A stretch of 41,880 nucleotides of DNA from Tychonema litorale BBK16 (GCF_021648855.1 NZ_JAKJHX010000036.1:1-41880); one strand, 5' to 3'. Counted from the first letter of the stretch, positions 31,427 through 39,202 are shown. The notes: a model not told the origin generated them from the sequence alone. Made by a program: numbers and translations.

Positions 31427-32824
31427 CTAATTTAGTGGCAGCCAAACCACGAATGTAGTCCCGCGATCTTTTGGATATAAATGAGAACCCACAGATGGCA
31501 GCCATTCGGGGTTGACTGGGGAAAATACTTCGATTTCTCCTTGCGTTTGGCGAACTAAGTCGTGGGCTATAGCTAAACCTAGTCCGGTTCCTGGAATCTC
31601 TGTTTGTGCTTTTTCTCCTCGGTAGTGTCGCTCAAATAAATGCTCTAAATCCTGGGGGGGAATTCCTGAACCTGTGTCGCTGACGGCAATTGCTATGGCT
31701 GGTAATTGATGCTTTTTTGTTCGATCGCCATTTGCTGCTTTGTACTCTACTTTGATGTAAATTCGGCTACCGGCTTGGCTATATTTCAAGGCGTTGTCAA
31801 TTAAGTTGCTCAAAACTTCCTGCAAAGCTCGATCGCTCAGGGAGACTTTCGGTAAATCCACAGGAATCTCTGCTACCAATTTTAGGTTTCTTTCCGATGC
31901 GATCGCCTCGGCTGAAATTAACAGCGGTTGTAAGACTTCCGCAACTGAACAGGATTCATCAAAATTGGTAACGGGCGAGAGTGACAGAGGAGACTGGCGA
32001 TTTAATTCAACCTTGGACATTTCCCGATCGGCCTTGCCAGATGGTAGTCTCAGATTTGCTTCGCCGATGTCAACAGTTCGATCGAACTGTAGCAGCAACT
32101 GTTGCAGCCGATCGCTCTCTCGGACAATACTCGAAGCCACATTACGGTTTTTGTCTTCCGGTACCAGCCGCTTTACCAGCAGTTTGCCAAAAGTTCGCAA
32201 GGCTGTCAACGGACTTTTGAACTGGTGTAGCAGGTTCTGCATTGTGTCGTAAACCTGAGCTTGGATTTGTCCCTGCTGGCGCAATTCTTGCTGCATCCAC
32301 TGCGATCGCTGGTCTAAAATGCAGGCTAAGGCCAAGGTGCGAGCAATTTGTTGCATTTGAGCATCCTCTCGATCGTTCCAAGGCCTGTCTTGTCTACCGC
32401 TGACCAGAAGTCCCATTACCGCTCCTTCGTGAATCAGAGGTGTCACAATTTGCCGTCTAGAAAGCCAACTATTTTCCGGGCCTTGGCACTGATTGGAATT
32501 GCTGTTAAAACCTGGAAGAGACTCTGGTTCGATCGCCCCCATTGCTGATGCTTCCTGACTAGGAGTTGGGTTCGCCAAAAGTCGCTGTATCGGCTTCACT
32601 GCCGAGCTTGCCGGAGATTGCAGCCTGAACCCCTGATTTTCTTCCCATGACTCTGGGGTTTCGGGATAAACTGCGATCGGTACTAACTTCGCCTCGCTAC
32701 CTTCGATCAATTCTTCAGTCAGGTACACCGCGCTGAATGTTGCTCCCAAGCTGACGGTAATCGCCACCTGCGATCGACAAAGCTTCACAAATTCTGAACT
32801 GGCTGGCATTAACATGAGCGCCAC
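31427..32824 (-). CDS. GAF-domain sensor histidine kinase, Hik2/CSK-like
   Basis: A 465-residue soluble kinase. Residues about 10-175 form a GAF-like sensor domain, starting SSEFVKLCRSQVAITVSLGATFSAVYLTEEL. The H box is LLHQFKSPLTALRTFGKLL with His200. The ATPase part has the N box EVLSNLIDNALKY (Asn344), SDTGSGIP, FERHYRG and GTGLGLAIAHDLV. All kinase motifs are intact. The layout, the cysteine near the N-terminus (Cys16) and the H-box wording resemble the cyanobacterial Hik2 / chloroplast sensor kinase group, which reports redox state to photosystem gene regulators; this assignment is from memory and not certain. No response regulator lies next to it. It is divergent from the DUF3155 gene. 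Confidence 0.88.
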   Translation of the reverse strand: MALMLMPASSEFVKLCRSQVAITVSLGATFSAVYLTEELIEGSEAKLVPIAVYPETPESWEENQGFRLQSPASSAVKPIQRLLANPTPSQEASAMGAIEPESLPGFNSNSNQCQGPENSWLSRRQIVTPLIHEGAVMGLLVSGRQDRPWNDREDAQMQQIARTLALACILDQRSQWMQQELRQQGQIQAQVYDTMQNLLHQFKSPLTALRTFGKLLVKRLVPEDKNRNVASSIVRESDRLQQLLLQFDRTVDIGEANLRLPSGKADREMSKVELNRQSPLSLSPVTNFDESCSVAEVLQPLLISAEAIASERNLKLVAEIPVDLPKVSLSDRALQEVLSNLIDNALKYSQAGSRIYIKVEYKAANGDRTKKHQLPAIAIAVSDTGSGIPPQDLEHLFERHYRGEKAQTEIPGTGLGLAIAHDLVRQTQGEIEVFSPVNPEWLPSVGSHLYPKDRGTTFVVWLPLN

Positions 32825-32892
32825 ATTAAGATATATAACGGAATTATTCAGTCGGTATAAACATTAAGATTATGTCGAATTATTAAATCAAC

Positions 32893-32921
32893 TTGATATT
32901 TTGAGCTAGAACGGATATACT
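32893..32921 (+). promoter_or_regulatory. Sigma-70-type promoter for the DUF3155 gene
   Basis: -35 TTGATA (32893-32898), a 17-base spacer and -10 TATACT (32916-32921). Transcription would start near 32928 and leave a leader of about 50 bases with a strong Shine-Dalgarno sequence. Confidence 0.6.
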
Positions 32922-32979
32922 CGGCTCGGATTTGGTAGCTATAATTACAACCTGTCTGCTCACAGAGGAGGTAAAGAAA

Positions 32980-33303
32980 TTGGCCAGGAGACGCAAGCGC
33001 AAAAGTCGCCGCCGACAAGAAGGACGCAGGATTTTAGAGTGTGTGCCTCAATATAGCATCGAGAGCGGCGAAGATAAACCCGTGACGGCGGCTCGCAAGT
33101 TCATCCATGCCGAAGGCATTGCCCCCCCAGCTTTGCTATTGGTCAAACGCAACGAGCATACCACCGATCGATACTTCTGGGCTGAAAAAGGTTTATTTGG
33201 TGCTCAATACGTCGAAGAGAACCATTTCTTGTTTCCCAGCTTAAAAGTGATGTTGGAGTCTACCGCAGAAAAAATGTCTGCGGTGTCAGCCAGTCGCGCA
33301 TAG
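32980..33303 (+). CDS. DUF3155 family protein, TTG start
   Basis: A 107-residue basic protein of a family found across cyanobacteria. It begins with a very basic stretch (LARRRKRKSRRRQEGRR) and continues ESGEDKPVTAARKFIHAEGIAPPALLLVKRNEHTTDRYFWAEKGLFGAQYVEENHFLFPSL, a highly conserved block. I start it at the TTG at 32980 because GAGGAGGT (32965-32972) stands seven bases upstream and the basic MARRRKRK start fits the family; no in-frame ATG exists upstream of it. The basic N-terminus suggests nucleic-acid or ribosome binding, but no function is known to me. It has its own promoter. Confidence 0.88.
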   Translation: MARRRKRKSRRRQEGRRILECVPQYSIESGEDKPVTAARKFIHAEGIAPPALLLVKRNEHTTDRYFWAEKGLFGAQYVEENHFLFPSLKVMLESTAEKMSAVSASRA

Positions 33304-33633
33304 CTCGAAACCCAGAACCCAAAACGCTCAATTTAAAACGCTGCGTTCAAAATACTCAACTCAAAATGCTGAGTTCAAACATTGACGGCAATGTTGATGC
33401 AACTTTTTTTACAAAAGCGCTTTTTACGATCATTGTCTGGAGAGTGTCCACTGAATTTTAAGCGAAAAGTCCTGAGTAAAGTTAGGTGTCAGGAGCCATC
33501 GCAACAGGAGCGATCGTCACAAGGGCGATCGCGACAGTCGGCACTCTCAGGATAATGGCTTTTTTTGGCAACTTCTGTTTCGACGACAGTTTGTGTGAGT
33601 ATCAGTTCGATCGAACTAATTAATTAGGGTAAT
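33304..33633. other. Gene-free gap with short self-similar words
   Basis: The stretch contains AAAACGCTCAATTTAAAACGCTGCG-like near-repeats, a small stem AACTCA/TGAGTT (33358-33375), and clustered AGCGATCG/GGCGATCGC words around 33510-33535. It separates the converging DUF3155 and CCB1-like genes. I see no RNA gene or ORF. Confidence 0.5.
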
Positions 33634-34167
33634 TCAATCCACCGGTTTGAGATTCAAAGCCGTTTGCAAGACAGCCAGTTCATCGCGATGGCCTCTCACA
33701 GTAACAAAACTCTTAGTTTGGCTTCCCGACTCCATGACAGATTCGAGTTTGAGGGAGACTTGCTCAGGGCGTCCAGCTTTTTTCCAGTAAAATATCCCCG
33801 TCAGTGGCGATAGCAACACCAAAGCGAGAAAAATTTGACCTTGCTGAGGAACGAGCATGGCCAAAACCAGTCCCAGGCACAAAGCGCCCCCAGCACTCAG
33901 CAAAGTTAAAAAAATCGCTAAAAACCAACTCGGCCGCACAAAACCTTCAAAAGTGACCTTGTAGTTGGGAGCATCGACTGCTGCAACTCGGTAAGCTCTT
34001 TGGGCAAAATACTGTTGTAGGTCGGTTAACAGTGATTCTTGGGGGTTCTCAGAGGAGAGTTTAACTTGTTCGATGCGGTCTTTCACCGAAGCCTTGATGA
34101 AGAAAAACAAGCCCACAGCTAACAGCAGCGTCAGCACAAGTGTTGATTGCAGAACAGTAGTATTCAT
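33634..34167 (-). CDS. Probable cofactor-assembly-of-complex-C subunit B (CCB1-like, DUF3529)
   Basis: A 177-residue membrane protein. It has an N-terminal helix (about 7-24), a soluble segment (LLTDLQQYFAQRAYRVAAVDAPNYKVTFEGFVRPSWFLAIF), two close helices (about 79-103 and 107-127) and a soluble C-terminal part (VTVRGHRDELAVLQTALNL). This layout and wording match, from memory, the cyanobacterial family annotated as cofactor assembly of complex C subunit B, related to plastid CCB1. In chloroplasts CCB proteins attach haem c(i) to cytochrome b6. The assignment is moderate; at minimum it is a conserved cyanobacterial thylakoid or plasma-membrane protein. It is convergent with DUF3155, and a small MITE-like element lies upstream. 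Confidence 0.72.
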   Translation of the reverse strand: MNTTVLQSTLVLTLLLAVGLFFFIKASVKDRIEQVKLSSENPQESLLTDLQQYFAQRAYRVAAVDAPNYKVTFEGFVRPSWFLAIFLTLLSAGGALCLGLVLAMLVPQQGQIFLALVLLSPLTGIFYWKKAGRPEQVSLKLESVMESGSQTKSFVTVRGHRDELAVLQTALNLKPVD

Positions 34168-34228
34168 CGGGTAGAAATTTGTGTAATTGGAATTATCATT
34201 TTACACAACTTTACATGGAAAAGTGATG

Positions 34229-34353
34229 AGGACTTACGCAGACACTGTCCGCAAAAAATCGCAGAAATCATTGTAGACAAGCTTTTTTTGGGTATCACCA
34301 AATCCCGATATCTCCTCATCGCCCTAAACTGAGAGTGAAAATGCGTAAGTCCT
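34229..34353. mobile_element. MITE-like element with GGACTTACGCA ends
   Basis: AGGACTTACGCA (34229-34240) and TGCGTAAGTCCT (34342-34353) are perfect 12-base terminal inverted repeats around a 101-base non-coding centre. I recall similar ends on cyanobacterial insertion sequences and their small derivatives. No transposase is present, so it would be mobilised in trans. A target duplication is not evident. Confidence 0.6.
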
Positions 34354-34390
34354 AGCAATTGAAAGATGAAAGTTACACTAACTCCTTTGG

Positions 34391-34786
34391 CTAGTTTCTG
34401 ATTTGGCTAGTTTCTAAATCTTGGCGCCCACGCCCAGACACGCCTTTTCCTTGAGCGATGTACTCATGCCAAAGATGAGCGAGGTCTTGAGCTTGATTGC
34501 GCCATTCTGGCAGAATTTGATACATCCGGCGGGGGCGGCCACGTCCTTCTACTTTTTTCCAGTAACCGGTAATGACCGCTTCATCTTCGAGGAATTTGAG
34601 AGCGCTATAAAGCACTGTGTCAGAAAGTCGGTAGATGGGAAATTCCCTCTCTAGTTGTCCGATCAGTTCCGTTCCGTAGGAATCTCCGCGCAACAAGACG
34701 GAGAGAATGTAGCAAACCGCTAGTTCCTTGTTTAGATAAACAGGAGGGGGGTCTTGAAAAAATTGATAGATATGTTCAAACTTCAT
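34391..34786 (-). CDS. PadR-family winged-helix transcriptional regulator
   Basis: A 131-residue DNA-binding protein. It has the PadR winged helix: LAVCYILSVLLRGDSYGTELIGQLE, then YRLSDTVLYSALKFLEDEAVITGYWKKVEGRGRPRRMYQILPEW, where the recognition helix and the RGRPRR wing are clear. The C-terminus (AQDLAHLWHEYIAQGKG) would be the dimerisation helix. PadR proteins usually repress neighbouring genes in response to a ligand. The cyanobacterial clock modifier Pex belongs to the same superfamily, but nothing here shows that it is Pex. A palindromic stretch lies 38-84 bases upstream and might be its operator. Confidence 0.9.
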   Translation of the reverse strand: MKFEHIYQFFQDPPPVYLNKELAVCYILSVLLRGDSYGTELIGQLEREFPIYRLSDTVLYSALKFLEDEAVITGYWKKVEGRGRPRRMYQILPEWRNQAQDLAHLWHEYIAQGKGVSGRGRQDLETSQIRN

Positions 34787-35196
34787 GTGTCTTTTCCGCT
34801 GGAGACTCTCGTGATACCGTCAGGTTAACGGGAGAGGAAAGCGGGGCGGGGTATGCCGCTTCCTGTTAACTGGGCAAGGGGGAGGGCAGAGGTGCGTAGG
34901 GACATCGATATGTCGTGTCCTCGACGTTCCTGTTGATAGCTTCGGTGATGTTCGCGCGTGCCGTTTGATGGTCACTTACGGAACTAGCTTACTAACTGCC
35001 TGATCTAGATGTTCTCTTCCAATCTATCGCAGTGACTATTGGCAAGTGTGCGATCGCCAACGAATTGGCAGTTACTTCGGGAGTTTATGTTTTAACTCAA
35101 AACTCAAAACTCAAAATTTCTCCTTCTAACTTGTAGAGTTTGCATGACTAATTTGGCTTGAATGGTTTGTATGGCTTTTCACTCTTGAGCTTGCCC
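34787..35196. other. Gene-free 410-base gap upstream of the PadR gene
   Basis: It holds an imperfect inverted repeat with GTTAAC ends (34824-34829 and 34865-34870, inner arms AGGAAAGCGG/CCGCTTCCT), then a GTAGGGACATCGATATGTCGTGTCC word related to the GACACGGCA palindromes (34896-34921), an AACTCAAAACTCAAAACTCAAA repeat near 35096-35116, and otherwise unique sequence. I checked it for a tRNA-like T-loop and found none. The first inverted repeat is a candidate PadR operator. Confidence 0.5.
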
Positions 35197-35400
35197 TTAA
35201 ACCGGACTCAAACCTAACATAGCGCGCAGTGTAAAAGTTACAAAGACGAAACTTGCTACGACAAAAGTAACCAGGGCGATCGCACTAGCTGGTTTATCTA
35301 GCAGAGGTTTGAGTTGCTCGAATAGGAAAAAGAAGATTCCGAGACAGATAGTAATGAAAAAACGGGGATAACGAGAGACGTTATTGATGAAATCTTGCAT
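35197..35400 (-). CDS. Ycf33/DUF751 family small membrane protein
   Basis: A 67-residue protein starting MQDFINNVSRYPRFFITICLG, a characteristic start of the Ycf33/DUF751 family found in cyanobacteria and algal plastids. It has two membrane helices (about 14-30 and 42-60) and ends FTLRAMLGLSP. I chose the start at 35400 because the family begins at MQDF; the frame is open 26 codons further but that part is not protein-like. Its role in photosynthetic membranes is unknown. It is divergent from the methylase gene. Confidence 0.85.
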   Translation of the reverse strand: MQDFINNVSRYPRFFITICLGIFFFLFEQLKPLLDKPASAIALVTFVVASFVFVTFTLRAMLGLSPV

Positions 35401-35665
35401 GAGCTTGGTGGGGTAAAGTGTCGCAGTTTCGTTTTTGACTGGTAACACTTGTGAACGAGTTAGACAATTTTGGCACACCCAGAGCTAAATCGGGCGATCG
35501 GGCGATCGGGACAGCAGTTGGCTCGATCGGGCATTTTGGCGATCGCACTAACAAATATAATTCTAGCGACAGATTTTCAATTATGACCACCGCCCTGTCC
35601 CAAAACAGCGGAGACATCAACCCCGATCGCAAATTCAGATTGCATTCAGTTCTAGTTATGATAAA

Positions 35666-35671
35666 TATAAT
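35666..35671 (+). promoter_or_regulatory. Perfect -10 box upstream of the adenine methylase
   Basis: TATAAT stands 21 bases before the methylase ATG. The -35 partner is unclear: TTCAGT gives a 15-base and TTGCAT a 20-base spacer. If used, the transcript would have a leader of only about 15 bases. Confidence 0.4.
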
Positions 35672-35692
35672 AAGGCTGCTATTTCTACACAA

Positions 35693-36568
35693 ATGTCTGC
35701 TTCCGCACCTTCTCAAATCTTGCCACGTCCATTTCTGAAATGGGCTGGAGGCAAAAGTAGGTTGATTACACAATATCAACCTTATTTTCCTGAAAAATTC
35801 ACAACTTACTATGAACCTTTTTTGGGTGGCGGATCAGTATTTTTTCACTTAGCACAGCAGCAACCTGGTTTGCAAGCTATTTTAACAGATATTAACCCAG
35901 AATTAATTAATGCTTATTGCTGCGTCAGGGATCGGGTAGAGGACTTAATTAAACTTTTGGAGGAACATGAATTAGAGCACAGTCAGCACAATCAAGGCTA
36001 CTATTACTGGGTGCGAGCCCACTCCTACAAAACAGATGTAGAAAAAGCAGCTCGGCTGATTTACCTCAACAAAACTTGTTACAACGGCCTTTATAGAGAA
36101 AATTCTAAAGGTGAATTTAATGTTCCCATAGGCAGATACAAAAATCCTAACATTTGTCAAGCAGATTTATTGCGATCGGTATCGTCTTTGCTAACTTCCG
36201 TTCAAATTGAAGTTAGGAAATTCGATCAAGTCATGAACTTTGCAACAAGCAGCAAAGACTTTGTTTACTTTGACCCACCCTATCATCCCATCAGCAGCAC
36301 CAGTAACTTCACAGCCTACAGCCGTAATAGCTTCAAAGAAGCCGAACAGATTCAACTGAGAGATATCTTTGCAGAACTTAGCAAACGAGGAGTAAAGGTG
36401 ATGCTGTCTAATTCTTATTGTGATTTCATTAATAAAATTTACACAGATACTCAAGCTTTTAAAACCGATCGAATGCCAGAACTAATTGAAATATCAGCAT
36501 CTAGAGGCATCAATTCCAATAGTTGTAAGCGCGGCAAAGTCAAGGAACTATTAATCAGTTCATTTTAA
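35693..36568 (+). CDS. Dam-family (D12 class) DNA adenine N6-methyltransferase
   Basis: A 291-residue enzyme that transfers a methyl group from S-adenosylmethionine to adenine N6 in DNA. It has the D12-class order: FLKWAGGKSRL (motif X, about 14-24), YYEPFLGGGSVFFHL (AdoMet-binding motif I, about 39-53), TDINPELINAY, and the catalytic DPPY at 194-197. The length and wording match Dam/DpnM-type enzymes that usually modify GATC, which is also the core of the abundant GCGATCGC octamer. Cyanobacterial solitary Dam homologues (DmtA type) are known, so it could be an orphan enzyme. A PD-(D/E)XK nuclease gene converges on it from 37191, which would suit a restriction-modification pair. Target specificity is inferred only. 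Confidence 0.93.
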   Translation: MSASAPSQILPRPFLKWAGGKSRLITQYQPYFPEKFTTYYEPFLGGGSVFFHLAQQQPGLQAILTDINPELINAYCCVRDRVEDLIKLLEEHELEHSQHNQGYYYWVRAHSYKTDVEKAARLIYLNKTCYNGLYRENSKGEFNVPIGRYKNPNICQADLLRSVSSLLTSVQIEVRKFDQVMNFATSSKDFVYFDPPYHPISSTSNFTAYSRNSFKEAEQIQLRDIFAELSKRGVKVMLSNSYCDFINKIYTDTQAFKTDRMPELIEISASRGINSNSCKRGKVKELLISSF

Positions 36569-36585
36569 ACAAATTATGGAACTAA

Positions 36586-36678
36586 GGACACGGCACTGCC
36601 GTGTCCCTACCCAGATTAATTGTAGGGAAACGGCACTGCCGTGTCCTGATTGTGGGCAACTGCCGTGTCCTGATTGTG
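36586..36678. repeat. Three clustered CACGGCACTGCCGTGTCC palindromes
   Basis: A complete palindrome at 36586-36606, a second with a shortened left end around 36629-36646 and a third half-copy at 36657-36678, the last two each followed by TGATTGTG. They fill the gap between the convergent methylase and nuclease genes and suggest repeated local duplication of one element. Confidence 0.85.
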
Positions 36679-36687
36679 CGTAACATT

Positions 36688-37191
36688 TTAAAGATGCTTA
36701 TTTGCCCAAGTAATAAACCCTTCAAGCTTGTAAACCCCTAAGAGATTTGGATTATCAGCAATTTGTTTTTTGAACCAGTCAATTGAGCCTTGCCTCATAC
36801 CATCACCACCAACAATCACAATAGTAGGCACTCGATAGCAACTTTTAATATTTAAGTTAAGGTAAGGATACTTTTCGTCAACTGAACCTTTGTCTTCTTG
36901 CCACTTACACTCAACTATTAGACCCTGAGAAAATGCACCAGAATCAACAATATAAAAATCCACATTTATTTCAGTTTCATAAATGCTAGACCCAATATAT
37001 ACCTGCTTGGCATAACGCTTAGGAATATCAGTAGAAACTAATAGCCAATCCCGCTTACGCTTTTTCGGCAACTGAGGGCAGATTTCGAGATATCCGTGAC
37101 CTTGTAATGTACCTGCTACAGTTGCTTCTAACACAAAACCAGTTTGATTAGCCCTACAACCCCTATTCATATTCTTGGTTCCTAAAAACAA
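36688..37191 (-). CDS. PD-(D/E)XK nuclease superfamily protein, possible restriction endonuclease
   Basis: A 167-residue soluble protein. The centre shows a nuclease active-site pattern: INVDFYIVDS with Asp78, then GLIVECKWQEDKGSVDEKYPYL with Glu94, Lys96 and Gln98, the D...E-x-K-x-Q form typical of the superfamily. Upstream it has NQTGFVLEATVAGTLQGHGY, a helix common at the start of such domains, and downstream VPTIVIVGGDGMRQG and IDWFKKQI. The size fits a compact type II restriction enzyme. The start may be 37191 or the next ATG (MNRGCRAN, 37170). It lies tail to tail with the Dam-type methylase, with only repeats between. Cleavage and partnership are inference. Confidence 0.82.
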   Translation of the reverse strand: MFLGTKNMNRGCRANQTGFVLEATVAGTLQGHGYLEICPQLPKKRKRDWLLVSTDIPKRYAKQVYIGSSIYETEINVDFYIVDSGAFSQGLIVECKWQEDKGSVDEKYPYLNLNIKSCYRVPTIVIVGGDGMRQGSIDWFKKQIADNPNLLGVYKLEGFITWANKHL

Positions 37192-37197
37192 TGTAAA

Positions 37198-38133
37198 TTA
37201 AGCCGATCGCACTTCAATCACTCCCCGGTCAAAAACCCGCTTGTCAGTACCGATCGCACTCACGAACATCCGGTCTTCATAAACATCAAACGTGGCAAAA
37301 CTCAACCTACTAGCAGAATACTCAGTCCATTCAGAACGCCCCACGGGACGAGTACCACCACCAGCACCGCAAATTAAATAAATTGTGCCATTAATCGAAC
37401 GAGTTCGTTCATAACTGTGCTCGTGTCCGTTGATATAAAGCTGCACGCCGTACTTTTGAAACATCGGTGCTAAAGTCTTAATAAAAGGTTGATTCAATCC
37501 GTAGACACCCGAAGAATAAATTTGATGATGACCGAACACAACTTTCCAAGGCGCTGTACTTTGACTCAACTCTTTTTCTAGCCAAACAAGCTGATTTTTC
37601 CAATCAGCATTATCATTAGTATCTAAAGCAAAAAACTGGACAGATTCGCGCCGAAAAGTGTAGTAACGACCTTGCATATTAAAAGCCGCATATTTAACTT
37701 GCGGGTCGCCGTTAGCAGTGCGAACATCGTGATTTCCTAGACAAGCATAAAATTTGACACCTTGCTGTAATAAGCGTTGATAAGGCTTCTCAAAAACAGC
37801 ATTAATTTTCTCAATTTCACCATTATTATAGATATTGTCGCCGGCGAGAATAGCCAAATTAAAAGGGTTTTGCCCGTGATATTGGGTCATCGCCTCCGCC
37901 ACAGCATACTGGCCTTCGGCACCGGTACCTGTGTCTGCGATCGAAATAAAGCGTAAAATAGGTGGTGTGGTGGGTAAAAGCGCGATCGCCCTTTCTCCCT
38001 CAACACCAGGAGGCATAGCAGCATGGGCATCTGTACCCCAGGAAGTCCGAAGCTGAAATATTTTCCAGATTCCAGCCAAACCTAAGCTGCTGAGACTGGC
38101 TAAAATCAGAAAGTAACGACGTTTGATGCTCAT
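37198..38133 (-). CDS. Exported metallophosphoesterase (purple acid phosphatase-like)
   Basis: A 311-residue calcineurin-like phosphoesterase. The N-terminus (SIKRRYFLILASLSSLGLAG) is a signal or anchor with twin arginines, so Tat export is possible. The metal site is complete: Asp67 (SIADTG), Asp99-Asn100 (LAGDNIY), Asn134-His135 (LGNHD), His202 (FGHHQIY) and His237/His239 (INGHEHSYERT). This order matches tartrate-resistant/purple acid phosphatase-like enzymes that remove phosphate from esters, probably at the cell surface. The typical tyrosine ligand is not evident to me: the expected D-x-x-Y reads GDNIY, which could provide it (Tyr102). It is followed six bases later on the same strand by the nuclease gene, so read-through is possible. 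It is divergent from the gene at 38222. Confidence 0.92.
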   Translation of the reverse strand: MSIKRRYFLILASLSSLGLAGIWKIFQLRTSWGTDAHAAMPPGVEGERAIALLPTTPPILRFISIADTGTGAEGQYAVAEAMTQYHGQNPFNLAILAGDNIYNNGEIEKINAVFEKPYQRLLQQGVKFYACLGNHDVRTANGDPQVKYAAFNMQGRYYTFRRESVQFFALDTNDNADWKNQLVWLEKELSQSTAPWKVVFGHHQIYSSGVYGLNQPFIKTLAPMFQKYGVQLYINGHEHSYERTRSINGTIYLICGAGGGTRPVGRSEWTEYSASRLSFATFDVYEDRMFVSAIGTDKRVFDRGVIEVRSA

Positions 38134-38221
38134 AACTAATAAAATGATAGATTAACAGTGAGATAGCTCAACTAAAATTTATCGCGTTTAGGTATATTTG
38201 CAACGCCTCAAGGCAGAAAAA

Positions 38222-39028
38222 ATGTCAGAAAAACAACCAAACCAGCCAACTCCAGAACCCTCTCAATCTCCAATACCGGAGATTGACTCAGTCCCAAAGT
38301 CTGCAACTCCTGAAAGTACGGTAGCAGAAATTAACGCCATTCCCACGCCAAAAGTTGCTGCAAAATCTGATAGTAAGTCTGTAGCAACCAGCACTAAAGG
38401 GAGTTTTTTAGAGAAAGTAGGTTTACTTTGGCAAAGTATTGTGAAGTTAGTGCGATCGCTTTTGCCCGCATCCCTCAGTCAAAAGCTATCCGATCCAATT
38501 TTGAACGTAGCAATAGCAGCAATTCTGCTCGTTGTCGTCAGTTCAACTCTCAATATATTATCGGGAAAACCAGCGGATCAGATTGCGATCGCACCACCGG
38601 CCAATTTACCCAATGTTATTGCACCGTCAGAGTCACAATCTGCCAAATTTAAAAGTAAGTTACCCGATTTAGTTGCACCGACAGCGCCGAAACCTATAGA
38701 AACTCTCCAGCCGCCACCACTGACACCGGAACAGTCTCTGATTGCGGGGATTCAAAATCAAGTTGCTGAAACTAGCGATCGGCTTGGTGGCGGTTTAGTT
38801 AAGTCAATTCAAGCTAATGTTGTCAGCAGTATTTTGACACTGAAAATAGCTGAAGATTGGTATAGACTCAGCGAATTAGAGCAAAATCAGCTAGTAAATC
38901 AAATGTTTAAAGAAGCTAATTTACTAGATTTTAGAAATTTAGAAGTTATGAATTTGGAGGGAAAACTAATAGCTAGAAGTCCAGTTGTTGGTTCAGAAAT
39001 GATAATCTTGGATAGAATTGGGAATTAG
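38222..39028 (+). CDS. Pro-rich membrane-anchored protein of unknown function
   Basis: A 268-residue protein. Residues 1-60 are disordered and rich in Pro, Ser, Thr and Glu (QPTPEPSQSPIPE). Residues 61-90 are a helical region (FLEKVGLLWQSIVKLVRSLLP), residues about 94-114 a single membrane helix (ILNVAIAAILLVVVSSTLNIL), and 120-185 a second Pro-rich segment. The C-terminal 80 residues form a folded domain (AGIQNQVAETSDRLGGGLVKSIQANVVSSILTLKIAEDWYRLSELEQNQLVNQMFKEANLLDFRNLEVMNLEGKLIARSPVVGSEMIIL). I do not know the family. AAGGCAG lies upstream of the ATG at 38222; the frame opens at a TTG 24 bases earlier. It converges with mrdA. Confidence 0.75.
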   Translation: MSEKQPNQPTPEPSQSPIPEIDSVPKSATPESTVAEINAIPTPKVAAKSDSKSVATSTKGSFLEKVGLLWQSIVKLVRSLLPASLSQKLSDPILNVAIAAILLVVVSSTLNILSGKPADQIAIAPPANLPNVIAPSESQSAKFKSKLPDLVAPTAPKPIETLQPPPLTPEQSLIAGIQNQVAETSDRLGGGLVKSIQANVVSSILTLKIAEDWYRLSELEQNQLVNQMFKEANLLDFRNLEVMNLEGKLIARSPVVGSEMIILDRIGN

Positions 39029-39040
39029 TAATTAGTAGAT

Positions 39041-39199
39041 ATAGCGATCCTAAATCATTTGCATAATTCTTGTAGGGGCAATCCCCCCGTGGTTGCCCAA
39101 TGCCTCGGAGGAGAGGAGAGGAGAGGAGAGGAGAGGAGAGGAGGGCGAGCACGGGGGCACGGCCCCTACAGATCTGCATGAATGATTTAGGATTGCTAT
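39041..39199. mobile_element. MITE-like nested inverted repeat with an internal GAGAG microsatellite
   Basis: Outer arms ATAGCGATCCTAAATCATT (39041-39059) and its inverted match (39181-39199) differ at one of 19 positions. Inner arms of about 28 bases (39071-39098 and 39143-39170, ends TGTAGGGGC/GCCCCTACA) pair with a few mismatches. The loop holds six perfect GAGAG units (39111-39140). The element is non-coding and about 159 bases long, which suits a small non-autonomous element or a folded RNA. Confidence 0.75.
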
Positions 39200-39202
39200 A
39201 GT

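Noticed and set aside
34787..35196. Possible RNA gene in the gap upstream of the PadR gene
   Set aside because: No T-loop consensus, acceptor stem or convincing conserved structure beyond one imperfect inverted repeat could be found.
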